Assembly: GCF_001039355.2 (NCBI RefSeq)
Contig: NW_019775496.1
Coordinates: 181,678 to 245,677, forward strand
DNA length: 64,000 nt
From: Lingula anatina
Taxonomy: Eukaryota > Brachiopoda > Lingulata > Lingulida > Lingulidae
Reading direction: 5' to 3'
Part shown: positions 33,153 to 47,400 of the stretch, piece after piece
Numbering within the stretch: position 1 is the first letter of the stretch
How the letters are laid out: each line of letters starts with the position of its first letter
Program-made: the position numbers and the translations under genes
The notes under the pieces: generated by a model
The model's database searches: none
What the model was told of the DNA's origin: nothing
What the model saw: the letters and a program-made list of their open reading frames with translations, nothing else

Positions 33153-36100
33153 TTGTCTTATAATATTACCACCAGATATAATTTACCACAAACCTCATCA
33201 AAATCTGCAATGATTTCATTGAGCAACCTGAGACACTCCACCCCTTCATTGTTGCCTTCAAGCTCTATGTAAAACTCACTGAAGTTAGGTATTGAGGCAA
33301 ACATCACACACACATTATCACAGCCCTGGTAATACAGATCCTGAAATGTGGTAGAGAAGACAATATAAAATGTGGTAGAGAAGACAATATAAAATGTGGT
33401 AGAGAAGATGGCATAGTCTAATGTGGCAAAAATGTATAAGAGATGAAAAGAAGAATGTCTATGCATTTAATAAAACCAAAAACAAATACTTAGGGAAAAA
33501 AAATTCAGCTTAAATATATATTCTCTAAAATCAGCAAAGGAAATTCTCAGAGCTAAATTTCTATTCTGAATTATGGAGCAAAATCTAAAATCCACTCATT
33601 AGTTGATAAAAATTATAGGCTAAGTTACCTCATCTTTTTTATTTTGACTTTTAAGGAAATGTTCAGCAACATGAAGTGGTAAAATATTGGCAAGAAGTTT
33701 CATGTTGTACGCTCTCAAATTTTCCATTTCTTCTTTTTCCTCAGTTGCCTAGAAATATAAAATGATACTAAGGTGAAACAAATTCATTGTTTCTTTCTCC
33801 TAACTTTAATCCCTGCCACACAACCAATATGAAAAGTAGTCTGCATCTCATATATTTTGTCTACTGGAACTTAAAAAATATGACAATAACAAATCCAGAT
33901 TTTGTGACCCAAAGATAAAAAATTACTCAATCTTCTCGATGGAAGAAAATTCTGAATTTTACAGACACTGTATTTTTTTAAGTCATAAATTCTTGAAATA
34001 AGAACATCCCTACTGAGTGGCGACAACAAAACTGAAAAGCAAGTCATCTTGTATTTCCATTCTCTACAGTAAAAGCAACACAAATGCTACATAAATTTTA
34101 TTTTCGACGATTCCAAAATTATGTATCTGAAAGATAGATCATTTTCCCCTTTGAAAAGATTTTCATTACTGTAATGAAAATGTAATTTTAGAACAACATC
34201 CAATGTTTGCATTATTCCCATTAGACCAGTTACACCCAAAAATCTAATTTATTTTCACAAGTCCATTGCCAATTTAACTCTAAGCATTAACTTATGGTTT
34301 GAATTGCACACATAAAGTGATCTACAACAACAAGTGGATATAACTGTACAAAATGAAATTAGGTCTACATCTTTATGACATCACCTCTTTGACCCCATTC
34401 CCATAGATTTTAGATTGATCTATCCCTGTGGGGAGTCTCACTAGATTACTGTCAGCTTAGCCGGCTTAAGTGTATGTCTGTCCTAAAAGCTGTAAGGGGG
34501 TAATTAACTACCGTGCATGCTCGGCTGACATCAATTTAGCGTGAATCCCCAGGGAGTTAGGTTGATTTAGATGGATTGATCTAAATCTATGGGAATGCGG
34601 TCTTACATATCACTTTCACATGTTAAAATACACAATATTGTTCACCTATCATACTTAAATTCACATTTTGAAATTTAACCATTAGTATCACAGTGACTGT
34701 ATTTTAGCACTCAATCATTACCTGTAACTTCCACAGGAAGTCCAGCCTGGCAGTGGACTCTACGATTTGTGCGTGTATGCAGAGTGCGATAACGAAAACG
34801 AGTAGAATGATAACAGTCACCCACTCTATTGGAATGGTCGTACTTGGATCTGAGGTCTCTTGGCTGGAATAGAAAAACCAGCGTGAAAAATATTAACCTA
34901 TATGTGCAATAATGATAGTTCTTAAATGCAAAACAGCTGTATCCCTAATGTTTCACTGCAAAATCACACTATGGGAAAATTTGAAAAGAAATCAAAAGAG
35001 CAGATTTGTACTTATAACAACGTTAATTTCTAAATTAAAAAACAAAATAATGTAACTGTTTTACTTCTACTTCAAAGAAATACAGGCCCGTTGCCAGGGG
35101 GTTCGGGGAATTCCAAAGACTCGCCTTTTTGCTTGGAAAAGGTCCCCTCTGGGTAAAATTTCATTTAGGTACACGAAGGTTTCATGGTAAAAGGTCCACT
35201 TTAAAAAAAGCCTCTTATGAAATTGCTAGCTATGGGCCTGAAATGAGTCATTTATTTGTGATGTATGTGTAAAGTGTAAGTTGTTACAGACAAGTGTGTT
35301 AGCAGTGACAAAGTGTGTTAGTTGTGACGGAGCAGTGTATTAGCTGTGACAAAGATGTGTTAGTTGTGACAACAGTGCCAAATGTGACACACTCTAAAAC
35401 TCACCCACTATGAGCAAACACAATGAAGTCTCTATTCCTGAACAAGTTGATGTGGGTCACCAACACCAGCACTGTGTAGCACAGACCCATCAGCAACAGT
35501 AGCACCAGTTTCAGTATGCTGCTTGCCTGGAGAAACACTGCACTGGATATCATGGCAAGAGCCACACAGAATGTGTAGTACTGGAGAGAAAAATGAAAAA
35601 AAAATTTTCTTTAAAAACATGCATAATAAATAGTAATGACTCTATCTTTTCAGTGGGGAAAAATTGTGAATTTTACACTTGCTGTATTTCTTAAGTCATA
35701 AATTTTTAAAATATTCAGTGGTAGCAACAAAATTGAAAAGTAGACTGCATTACAGTTCCATTCTTTGCCATAAAAGCAAATGTTACAAATGTTATAGGGT
35801 TATATATTTTAAACAATTCTAAAATAATGTATCTGAAAGATTATCATACATATGTGAAAAAATAATATTACATACTGCAGCAATGAAATACTATATTTAT
35901 TACTATTATCCAGAAAATTCAAAGTTATAAAAAGAACTGTTAAAATTATATTCTTTGAATTTATCTATTGTAAAAACTTTATGAATAAATTTAAAACATG
36001 GATAGGACAAAAACGATCTCACCACCATTGATAAACATCAGCTATGAAAAGATGACCCTGCACAAACATTAAGCACTGGCATCAATCACATACTGGTAAG

Positions 36101-38374
36101 TGCAACAACTGCACTGAAGTGAATATTAAACAAAATACTAACCGAAGGAATCACAAGTCCACTTACCTCTGGATAATATGTAGTTGGCATCACATTATGG
36201 CAAATATTATTGAAGTCCAAGAAAGAGATATTCATTTCAAATAAGTGTGTCCTATTGACAGTGTCTTCAGAGATATTGAGGTAATTGGCAAGGCAAGAAT
36301 GCAGGCTAGACGTATCAACAGCAATCTGGAACAGCATGTATAGTGTGTTAGTTGTGACAAAATAATGTGCTGGTTGTTATATTATTAAGAAAAAAGCTGC
36401 TAGCTGAAACAGCATGTAAAATATTTATCAGTTGTGACAAAAATGAGGTGCTGGTTGTGGCAGTAATGACTGTGGCTCTACTGTCAATAGAATTGTTACA
36501 ATATCTCAACTTGATTATTTCATATAACTTATGTTCATAAAAATTCACCTTACATTACAGAGAACAACAAAAATGTTATCAACTACTTCCTCATAGAGTT
36601 GTCTGTGATAAAAATTGATAGAAACATTTCATCATTTAGTGCTGGTAGACATTAAAAAAAATCACGCAGGACTGTTATTAAATAAGGAAATATTTGTGAT
36701 AGCTGAAAAAAACAATGGAAATCTTAATCTTGAGAGTTGGTACTTGAAAATGACAGGCATCATCAAACTATCATTTGAAGGCATTCAACAGAGTCCACAT
36801 CCCCACATCTTTCATTAAAATTGCTGATACTGTTTAGCATATACAACAAATGTTTTAAGAGGTGTTACATTTGAGGACCCTTAAAATCAAATAAATAATG
36901 CCTCTCTCCAAGTTTAGATTCTTAAACTAGTAGGAATCAAGAATGCAGCCAATGTAATCTTTAATTTTCCTAGTTTGATCAGCAAGTAATAAAGTTTTTC
37001 AATATCTCCATACTCACAATTGAAAAGCACCCTGCTGCGTAGATAATGATCACTGTGGTTGCCGTGACGGCATGAGCCAACACTCTGTTCACTGCTATTT
37101 TAGTAGACAGCATTCTGACACTTTTTGGAGAAAACTGAAAAATATTACAGCAGTTTAAATTGTTTATATAGAAATGCTGACCAAAGACTGGATCTCACCC
37201 AAGGGAAATTACTTAGGAACAAGAAAATTTTCCATTTCCCCTAATCACACAAAAGTCATTTTGTTACCTCCTATAATGATGAAATTAAATATTGTCACAA
37301 GATATTATTTTGACGTAAATTTCCTTCCATTTTATAACAAAACTTAATCACTCTGAAAAAGGTAACAGCATTTGACAGTACAGTTTCAAGACTGTGTTAT
37401 TGTGGTAGTTGTGATATGCTTTTCTGTGTTGTAACATTTGATTGTATTAATTGCCTAAGCTGTGCTATAGCTTTATGTGTAATAACATCTGATTGTGTTG
37501 ATTGTGTTAGTTGTGAAATACTTTCTGTTGTCACATCTGGTTGTGTTGATTGTGTTAGTTGTGCTATACCTTGTGTTGTCACATCTGATTGTGTTGATTG
37601 TGTTAGTTGGACTATACCTAGTGTTGTCACATCTGATTGTGTTGATCAGGCTAGTTATGACATACCTTGATGTGTTCAGCTGCTACCATTAGGGTAAGAC
37701 ACACAAGCAAGAAGACACAAATAAGAAAGACAACGGTCATAAGTGAAGAGCTAGAAAAAACAAAAAAGAAAAGTTATAGATTTAAAGTTAAAAATCTGTA
37801 ATCTAGTCACATAAGAAGCACGTGCCATACAAAGATTTTAAAAATGTTTAATTCCAAACAAAAAATGGTTTCTTTAAGCTATTACATATTTATATGCAAA
37901 TGTACACATTTGGTACAAATAGGTATTTTTATATCAAGGTATTTAAAGTTACGTATCTCTCCCAAATGCTTTATAGACTAAAAGTATTTATTTGTTCACC
38001 TTTAATTCTTCCAGTAATTGTTACCTTTGAATTTTCATATACATATTATTTTTATCTCACCCTTCCCATATTTAACATATACCTATACATACTGATATAT
38101 ATATATATATATATATATATTGCACACATACATATTCCTATACCTCCTGCACCCACCTTGGAACAATTGTCACTTGTGCCAAGCATATACAGATAACCAT
38201 GGCCAGGGCACAGCCCATATGGGAGGTAAACATTGTGTCACGCACACGAGAATACTGGAAAATTAGAAAAAAATTTATACTGAATATTGACTGAAGATAT
38301 ATACAGCACTCACATGTACCTGCATCTATGTGTCTGTTTTATTATCTCTCTTTCTCTCTCCAACCTGCATGCAC

Positions 38375-38438
<64 letters not shown>

Positions 38439-41400
38439 GAAGAAGAAAATACCCTCTAATACGTTTACATGTTAGAAAAGAATTTTATAAGCTGATTAAA
38501 TGAACATCACATGCCCTACACATACATACAGAGTGGTAGGAATGAAACTGAGAATACCATAAGAATATTATACTATAGATTTATAATTTTTACAACTGTA
38601 TTAATTTTTCTAGATCTCGAATATTAACCCCACATAGTGTTTATGTCTGTTTGTTGATTTGCAGAATAAAATCACAATTCAGTTTGAGTGCCTTTGTTCA
38701 AATTCGATTGCTTTATTATCACCCCAAAAGCTGAATCTTTTAATGCACAAGCATGTAATTTTAAAATAAAAAGTTACACTAATATGTTATAAATAAGTCA
38801 TAAAAATACAGTTATGATATCTATCTATCTTTGGCCATTCATTCTACTGCAGTTAGTGGGCACACCTTTTCCTCCAGTTCAGGTTTACGGAATGTAAGAA
38901 GAATACGTTTCACATGCTCTGATCGCAAGCGGTCAATACTCCGAGCATCAATAGCACGACTCAGGTATTCATTGACCTCTTCTTCAGGGCTCTTGCTGCT
39001 CTTCTGCTCACCAAACCCAAGCCTAAATGGTAGGGAGATTATCATTGGTAAGTATAAAAGTAAAAAGCCATGCCCAATGGTAGAGGGAATGTTATTGGTT
39101 AGTGTGGAAGCTGAATGCCACGAATAAAATAGTATGGGCACAGAAACATTTCTGTGAAACAGTACAATTCAATGGTTAATATGAGTTGGTTTGAAAACCT
39201 TGGACTAATTAAAAAGTTCATAGGGGCAAAGCATTTAATATGAGGGTCAAAAATATATTCTAAAAGGTATAAGCAAAACATTCTTCATAAATATAAAATA
39301 TTATGGCTTTTGTGGTGGTTTATGCACTTACTTGTTATGGATATTTGTTTGCGAGTCATATGCTCCAAGACGCCTCATTTCCTTACTCAGTCCATTATCA
39401 ACAGACTTCTTATCATTTAACTTTCCAGGACTGGGACTTTTCGTCTTAAATGAGAAAAAAAATACAAGTACAAAGATATCACACATTTAATTATAACAAG
39501 AAATATTTCAACTGGGCTGCGATATTTCAACAACACTTCATAACTAAAGAAATAGATAATTTTTGCAATTTCAATGAAGTCAGTAAAACTAGAGAGTATT
39601 TTCACCAGTGGGTTTCTCTCTCTTACTAGTAACAACATGTAGATAGAAGTAATTTCTTCTCACAATGGCAAAAATACTATGTATGTGTTTGGGTCGCATT
39701 AGGAATTATAAGTCTTCAGTATCAGCCAACTAGAAGCTGAACAAACGACCTTACTGCACTCTACAATCCAAGATCACCAAACAATTCACCTCAAATAAAC
39801 TATATAGACACTGACAATGACTTACAGTTAAAAATAGAAAGCAGTTTCCTTTTACCTGGAAATTCCTGTCCATGGGTTCTATCACTAAGTATGTGTTAAT
39901 TTTCTGTTCCTTAATATACGCATTTCTTTCATCCCCTTGCCCCGACTCCACCTCGTAGTCGTCATTAAGGTACAGCAGTGTCACTTCCGTCACATGCACA
40001 CGTCTGATGAAAAAATGATATCAACCAAGTTACATTACTGCACTTTATGTGATTTCTCACGTAGTATATATGTAAAGCTGGGTGATTTTAAAAATATCCA
40101 AGGATTTCCTCAATAGCTTTAAATCTTAGGAATAGCTTTATAAAAATTTGGACTAGGGTATGGACTTCAGTTCATAAATTGTTTTCACAGCATATAATAA
40201 ATAGCAGAAATGAAGAATACAAAGTGTATATTTGAATACCCTCAAATAAAATGGATTCATCCCAGAAAAGCCCCCTCCCCTCATCAGCACTCCTTCCAAC
40301 CCTGAATAAGAGTTAGCTTCCATTACAAGTTTTTCCAATCCTAGTTCTCAACCAAACTCACATACACATAGAATTAATTCATTCTTTAAACATTTCCATT
40401 GAAATGCAAAGTATTATGAGGGAGAAAATATCTTAAAAGTGACAAAATCATTTAGAATATTATAGCAGTATAAAAATCATATTTGTTATAGCCCACTGGT
40501 TCATACATCCAACCAGTCTATTTTTTATTAATTTCTTTGTTACCAAAGGAATGCCAATAAAAAAATTCAAACAAAGCTGAAATTAAAAACAAAACACAAA
40601 TGTCCCTTGGCCCAGTATTATTTGAGAGCCACATAGGTTTATGTATCTCCACACTGACTGTAGTCATTGTATACAGACCCATACAATCATCAATCTGATG
40701 CTCCACAAATGACACCCCTATTGTGTGGAGGATTTCCAAACTCCATCAAGTTAACGAGAAATCTCAGATTACATTACGACCAACCAGATGAAAAAGGTTA
40801 AAAAGTCAATACAATGATGTAAAAGACTCGGGTCTAATGCTGGATTATGCTAAATATAACATCAATCCCTTATGCAAAGGAAGCTTCATCAGCTTGCCAG
40901 GAAAAATGATTTGATGAAGTCAGATGAATTATAAGCAAAGCACTGACATGTTCCATAAATATGATACTGAAACATTCCAAACTGATCTTTTTCTGAGGAG
41001 TTCTGATTCAATTCCCATGAAGCTAAGTGTAGATTACAATATTATTGCTATTTATTTTGTTTGAAAAAGTCTAATCTGGATCAAAACTGGTTCTACGTTC
41101 TACACTGTTTTAATAAGGACCTTTTTACGGTTTGCGATATACTGTATTGTGCTGTTTTGAGAGACTGACAACATAATAGTTTTTTTNNNNNNNNNNNNNN
41201 NNNNNNNNNNNNNNNNNNNNNNNNNNNNNNNNNNNNNNNNNNNNNNNNNNNNNNNNNNNNNNNNCTAGTAACAACATGTAGATAGAAGTAATTTCTTCTC
41301 ACAATGGCAAAAATACTATGTATGTGTTTGGGTCGCATTAGGAATTATAAGTCTTCAGTATCAGCCAACTAGAAGCTGAACAAACGACCTTACTGCACTC

Positions 41401-44400
41401 TACAATCCAAGATCACCAAACAATTCACCTCAAATAAACTATATAGACACTGACAATGACTTACAGTTAAAAATAGAAAGCAGTTTCCTTTTACCTGGAA
41501 ATTCCTGTCCATGGGTTCTATCACTAAGTATGTGTTAATTTTCTGTTCCTTAATATACGCATTTCTTTCATCCCCTTGCCCCGACTCCACCTCGTAGTCG
41601 TCATTAAGGTACAGCAGTGTCACTTCCGTCACATGCACACGTCTGATGAAAAAATGATATCAACCAAGTTACATTACTGCACTTTATGTGATTTCTCACG
41701 TAGTATATATGTAAAGCTGGGTGATTTTAAAAATATCCAAGGATTTCCTCAATAGCTTTAAATCTTAGGAATAGCTTTATAAAAATTTGGACTAGGGTAT
41801 GGACTTCAGTTCATAAATTGTTTTCACAGCATATAATAAATAGCAGAAATGAAGAATACAAAGTGTATATTTGAATACCCTCAAATAAAATGGATTCATC
41901 CCAGAAAAGCCCCCTCCCCTCATCAGCACTCCTTCCAACCCTGAATAAGAGTTAGCTTCCATTACAAGTTTTTCCAATCCTAGTTCTCAACCAAACTCAC
42001 ATACACATAGAATTAATTCATTCTTTAAACATTTCCATTGAAATGCAAAGTATTATGAGGGAGAAAATATCTTAAAAGTGACAAAATCATTTAGAATATT
42101 ATAGCAGTATAAAAATCATATTTGTTATAGCCCACTGGTTCATACATCCAACCAGTCTATTTTTTATTAATTTCTTTGTTACCAAAGGAATGCCAATAAA
42201 AAAATTCAAACAAAGCTGAAATTAAAAACAAAACACAAATGTCCCTTGGCCCAGTATTATTTGAGAGCCACATAGGTTTATGTATCTCCACACTGACTGT
42301 AGTCATTGTATACAGACCCATACAATCATCAATCTGATGCTCCACAAATGACACCCCTATTGTGTGGAGGATTTCCAAACTCCATCAAGTTAACGAGAAA
42401 TCTCAGATTACATTACGACCAACCAGATGAAAAAGGTTAAAAAGTCAATACAATGATGTAAAAGACTCGGGTCTAATGCTGGATTATGCTAAATATAACA
42501 TCAATCCCTTATGCAAAGGAAGCTTCATCAGCTTGCCAGGAAAAATGATTTGATGAAGTCAGATGAATTATAAGCAAAGCACTGACATGTTCCATAAATA
42601 TGATACTGAAACATTCCAAACTGATCTTTTTCTGAGGAGTTCTGATTCAATTCCCATGAAGCTAAGTGTAGATTACAATATTATTGCTATTTATTTTGTT
42701 TGAAAAAGTCTAATCTGGATCAAAACTGGTTCTACGTTCTACACTGTTTTAATAAGGACCTTTTTACGGTTTGCGATATACTGTATTGTGCTGTTTTGAG
42801 AGACTGACAACATAATAGTTTTTTTTTATACAAAAGACAGTTATCTAAATGCCCCCCCCCCCCCCCTTGGATTTACATCCAAGCCATTTTTGGAAAATCC
42901 CATGCTTAACACTTCCTGTGAATTAATAATTATTTTTCATGAAGATTTTTTGGCAACTCAATTAAGATAATTCATAATGCTCTTTATAAAACTTTATAAA
43001 GCCATTTTCAGGACTGTTTATGAACAACATTGTAATTTCAGAGAGATCAACTGTTTTATTTACTTATCAAAATTTTATTGGTACTTACCCAGGGATTCCC
43101 CCACTCTCCATTGCATTGGCCAATGTTACGTCATTAGACCAGACGTCATACTGCCATTTCTTCAATCCCAGAACCCCACAGTGGACGCGTCCAGTGTGGA
43201 TTCCGACCCTCATGTTCAGCCGTTCCACACCAGTCATCTCTCGCACCAATCTGGGAAAATATGGTGATGAATGATAGCATGGCATCATGATAAACAGATG
43301 TTATCCAGCCATTCAAATGATAGCATCTTAGAAATATGGATATAAAAAAACTGATAAATGAGGCATTTGTTTAATGTTCCCTTTGAGTATCTTTCTTTGC
43401 AGTTAATTTCTTTAAAATTGCTCATGCTTATCTAATTTAGTTACATTTATCTCTAAATTAATTTTTTTACTTTCCATTTTATGTCATCTTTCAATTACAA
43501 AAAGACAATTATTTGTTTCTACATGTAAATGTCTTATGACAGACAAATGTCTTTTTTACTGACTTTCTAAGGTGACTGCACATATCCATGCATATATGTG
43601 CAAGCATGCATGCACAGTACATTTAAAATATCACTCAAAACGCTGAAAAAATAAACTAAATTTTCTTTTTTTGATCCATTTTTTATACCTAATAGCATCG
43701 ATCATGTCCAGTCCCATCTCCACACAACACTGAGCGTGGTCGGGGCGGGACTCAGGCAGTCCGCTGACACAGTAATAACAGTCACCGAGAATCTTAATGC
43801 GGAGGCAGTGGTTTTCTTGGGCCAGGCGATCAAACCGCGCAAATAGTTCGTTGAGAAGCTCTACCAACTCCTGAGGCGTGCACTTGCCCGAGAGCTCCGT
43901 AAAACCGCAGATGTCCGCAAAGAGAATGCTGAAAAATAAGAAGGTATTATAATACATGTATATAACAATCAATTTACATATTGTGAACATCTATTCGAGA
44001 TAGTACAAATCCGATTTTAGATATTACATATATCATATAAACATAATTTTGACTGACAATGTCTGGAACTATATAATTACTGTGCAAAGAAATAGATTAC
44101 ATATACTAAAAAAAGAATTTATCCAGCACAGCCGACAGAAAAGTACAGGCTTTTAGTTCCCCGCAAATGCACTCATCATTAATAATAACCCTGGGCAGAA
44201 ATCACATGGATTAGGTTTTTATTAATTAGACAAACAATGACTCTGAGCAGTCTGAAACCACAAACATGATGACTAATATTTATTCCTATGCCTGAAGGTG
44301 GCATCAGTACAAACCAGTTCTGAACCAATGGGTCATCACTTGCTGTTGACCACGCAGACCCTTGATCATACTGCTTTGATGGATTTTTTTCTTTTTCCTA

Positions 44401-47400
44401 TGCTTTTTTTTTCTTTTTTTGAGCGTGTGGGAGGGGGGGGCGGGTGAATATTATAACCACTCACAAAATGTTCGGAAGAATAGAAGAAAAACAAAGACAG
44501 TTGAGACACAGTTAGGCAGGAATGCCATGGCTATGACCCAACTGTTGTTGATGATAACGATGATGACGAATGTTGGTGGCAAGAGCGGGAGTCACCCTGA
44601 GTTGCTCAAGCAGGAACACTTTAATGACGAAGCGCAAAACTGATGAAATATCAGGGGAGGATCCATGCAGAGCTATTTTCTGACAGTCTTCTAAATTATC
44701 TTTGTTGATCCATCCTGTATTTTTGACCGTCTTCTGAGAGAAAAAATAAGATACCCGTCAATGTAAACTTGAAACTCTGACCATCTTCCAGAAGACGGCC
44801 TCAATCCGCCCCTGAATATCTTAAAATACAATGGGTACACCTGGTGAGGAAAATGCTAGCTCTGCCCGATCATCTCACAGGGGTCTTTTCTTCAGTTTTG
44901 TAACAGAGCAGGCTAAAGACACCCCAGCTGTGATCTGAGGAAGTCACTTTTAGTAAAATTTAATTTTTTATTTTCAGCAGAAGAGGGGAGAAATATTTAA
45001 AATGACATTGTATATTTAAAACTGGACGAAAGCCAGAAGCTAAGGTCAAATACAGCTAATATAATATGCATGCAACAAAACTACTTTGTTAATGAGCAGC
45101 ATCTCAAATTCGGATAATCAAGAATGTCAATACCATACCTTCCAGTCTGAAATACTGCAGCTAGTCATAGGCCCCATTCAGAACAGGGGACTAACTAGTC
45201 TGAGGGTCAAATATGGCTGACCCACTTGAATACTTCCCCATAGGATATTTATTCAGAGTCTATAAGCGGATTAGATGGCTAGCTTTGTTGTGGGTCGCCA
45301 TATTTGACCCTCAGACTAGTTAGTCCCCTATTCTGAATGGGGTCTTATTGAACACTAGCCATTAGACTACATGTTTAAATGCACTGGTACTGAACAATGT
45401 TAATGATTTATCATAAGCTGATCTAATTATCGGTTCTCAGTCCTGCTCGGGTAATTAATCTGCGAAAAAGAGACCCGTGGGCATCTTAGTGAATACATAT
45501 GCTCAATCATATTACTGAGGAAAATAAATGTATTGAATTCTGTTCAAATGAAAACATTACATTAGTCTGATAAGGTCCTCCTTTTTTTAAGTACAAATTT
45601 CTCTACCTGTTGTTGCGATCTTGATGCAGCAGCCTGGTATTTTTAACAAAAAATAGATAACTTTCATAAAAAGAAAAAAAAACAGATGAACACATGGATG
45701 CCACGAGCATATAGTTATTTATGACTGTATTGAGACTTAGCTTAGAGGCCTTGGGGACATCTTCAACTTTGCACTCATACTGATTCAATTACTTTGCTAC
45801 AGCAACATGACTTGATCTGGGGGTGAAAGAATTGCAGTTACCGTTACCATAGTGACTGAAACTTTTTATATGGGAAAATGTGAATTTTACAAAAATGTAT
45901 TTTTAAATCGTAAATTCTTAAAAACTAGAACAATCCTATCGAGTTACACCAAAAAAAACTGAAAAGTTCCGAGAACCCTCAAAGTTCTTTTCTATATAGT
46001 AAAAGCAGCACAAATGCTTTATAGATATATATATATAACATTTTTACGATTGCAAAATTATGTATCTGGAAGATTGATATTTTCTTTTTTTGATAATTTT
46101 TGCCCATTGAAAAGACTGAGTCATTACTACACCTGCAGTCGTGTTTCCATCCTATCTCACTCCAACCCATATAATTATAAGCCGTTAGCCAAATAACAAG
46201 AAAATCACAAAAGGCAGCAAATCCAATGACAGTGAATATCTTCAACATCACGTACACACCAATGAAGTAAACTGTACCATAAAGCTTCAAAGTTCATGCC
46301 TTGGCATATTTCAATTTCTCGTAAATTCTATTCTAAAATGATCTCGTATGATTTCTGTCATGTCCCCATAACCAGCTGAAGACAAACAAGTATATATCAA
46401 TACTAAAATACACTTATATAATATCTGCACTCAAATATCTTTCGTACAGATTATATTATATAACAAGATTGAGAGAAATCACCTGTATTCACAACAAACT
46501 GCCTCAAATCTCAAAGAGGGAGATGCGTGTTCAACTTGACTAGCTAGTATTAGATTTTTTTAAAGTTACGTTGTGTGAAATACTACTAAAATAAAAGGAC
46601 TGACATACACAGTATTATATCTTTATGTTATTGAGAACATCATAAATTTATACAAATTAATCCATCTTGCTCTCCAGACTACCATCACATAGGCTTATTA
46701 GGTGAGACAATGGTTGTTTGACTTGGATTCATGCAGTGAATTCAAGGATGGCCTGATGACCTGATAGCCTGAGATGATCGAGTCAGCTGAAGTTGGGTGG
46801 GTTAATCTCAACTGGAAACAGGTATAAAGGTGTCTTCACATCAGATAGGCAAAAGCTATACTTAACTTTACTCTTTGTATCACAGGTAGGCCAGGAAACA
46901 TGGTTAGCCAATGTTTAATCTGGTTGTCAGGTGAAATTTATAAATAATTAAATCTGTTAAGTGAGTCAACTTCTTAAATTGTCCTGCTTTTCTGCTTTTT
47001 TTTTTTTTTTTGCTAAGTTAAACTTAATGCTAAGCCTGCTTAGCCTTGAAAGCTGACTACATACAGATTACCAGGAGATATTGACCTGTAGTTCATGAAG
47101 GATTGGTCTGCAATAATTGCAACTCCATGGTGTGTGTGCATATGTATGGGTGCGTGCACGTGTGTAAACGGCTTACTAAACTATAGCCAGTGAGAGTGTA
47201 AACCCCTGTCAAGAGCCAGGTCACAGTTTGAGTGAAATAAGATGAACAACCTTTTTGATTCTATGTGAAACACAACTCTATTTTAATTCTCAGCAGTCTG
47301 CACTGAGGTTGATAGTCGGCTTACTGTAATTACTCAGATTTAAACAATATGAATTCATCATGTTATAAGGAAATTCTTATATCATCAGTGTTAATTTAAA

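Larger units (their letters stand above)
32428..40385. repeat. 8-kb tandem block, copy 2 (haplotype B of the cyclase gene)
   Basis: Carries all exons e-p again, with all reading frames intact. It differs by scattered substitutions, microsatellite and minisatellite lengths, and one inserted palindromic element at 34391-34602. Confidence 0.9.

Noticed and set aside
24545-40385. True tandem gene duplication of the cyclase
   Set aside because: Each block lacks exons a-d and q-r, introns are as similar as exons, and block limits are N characters; allelic duplication explains it better.
45979-46290. 103-codon hydrophobic minus-strand frame in a cyclase intron
   Set aside because: Begins with a non-ATG codon, has no fitting splice context, and its helix-like part does not match the cyclase membrane domains.
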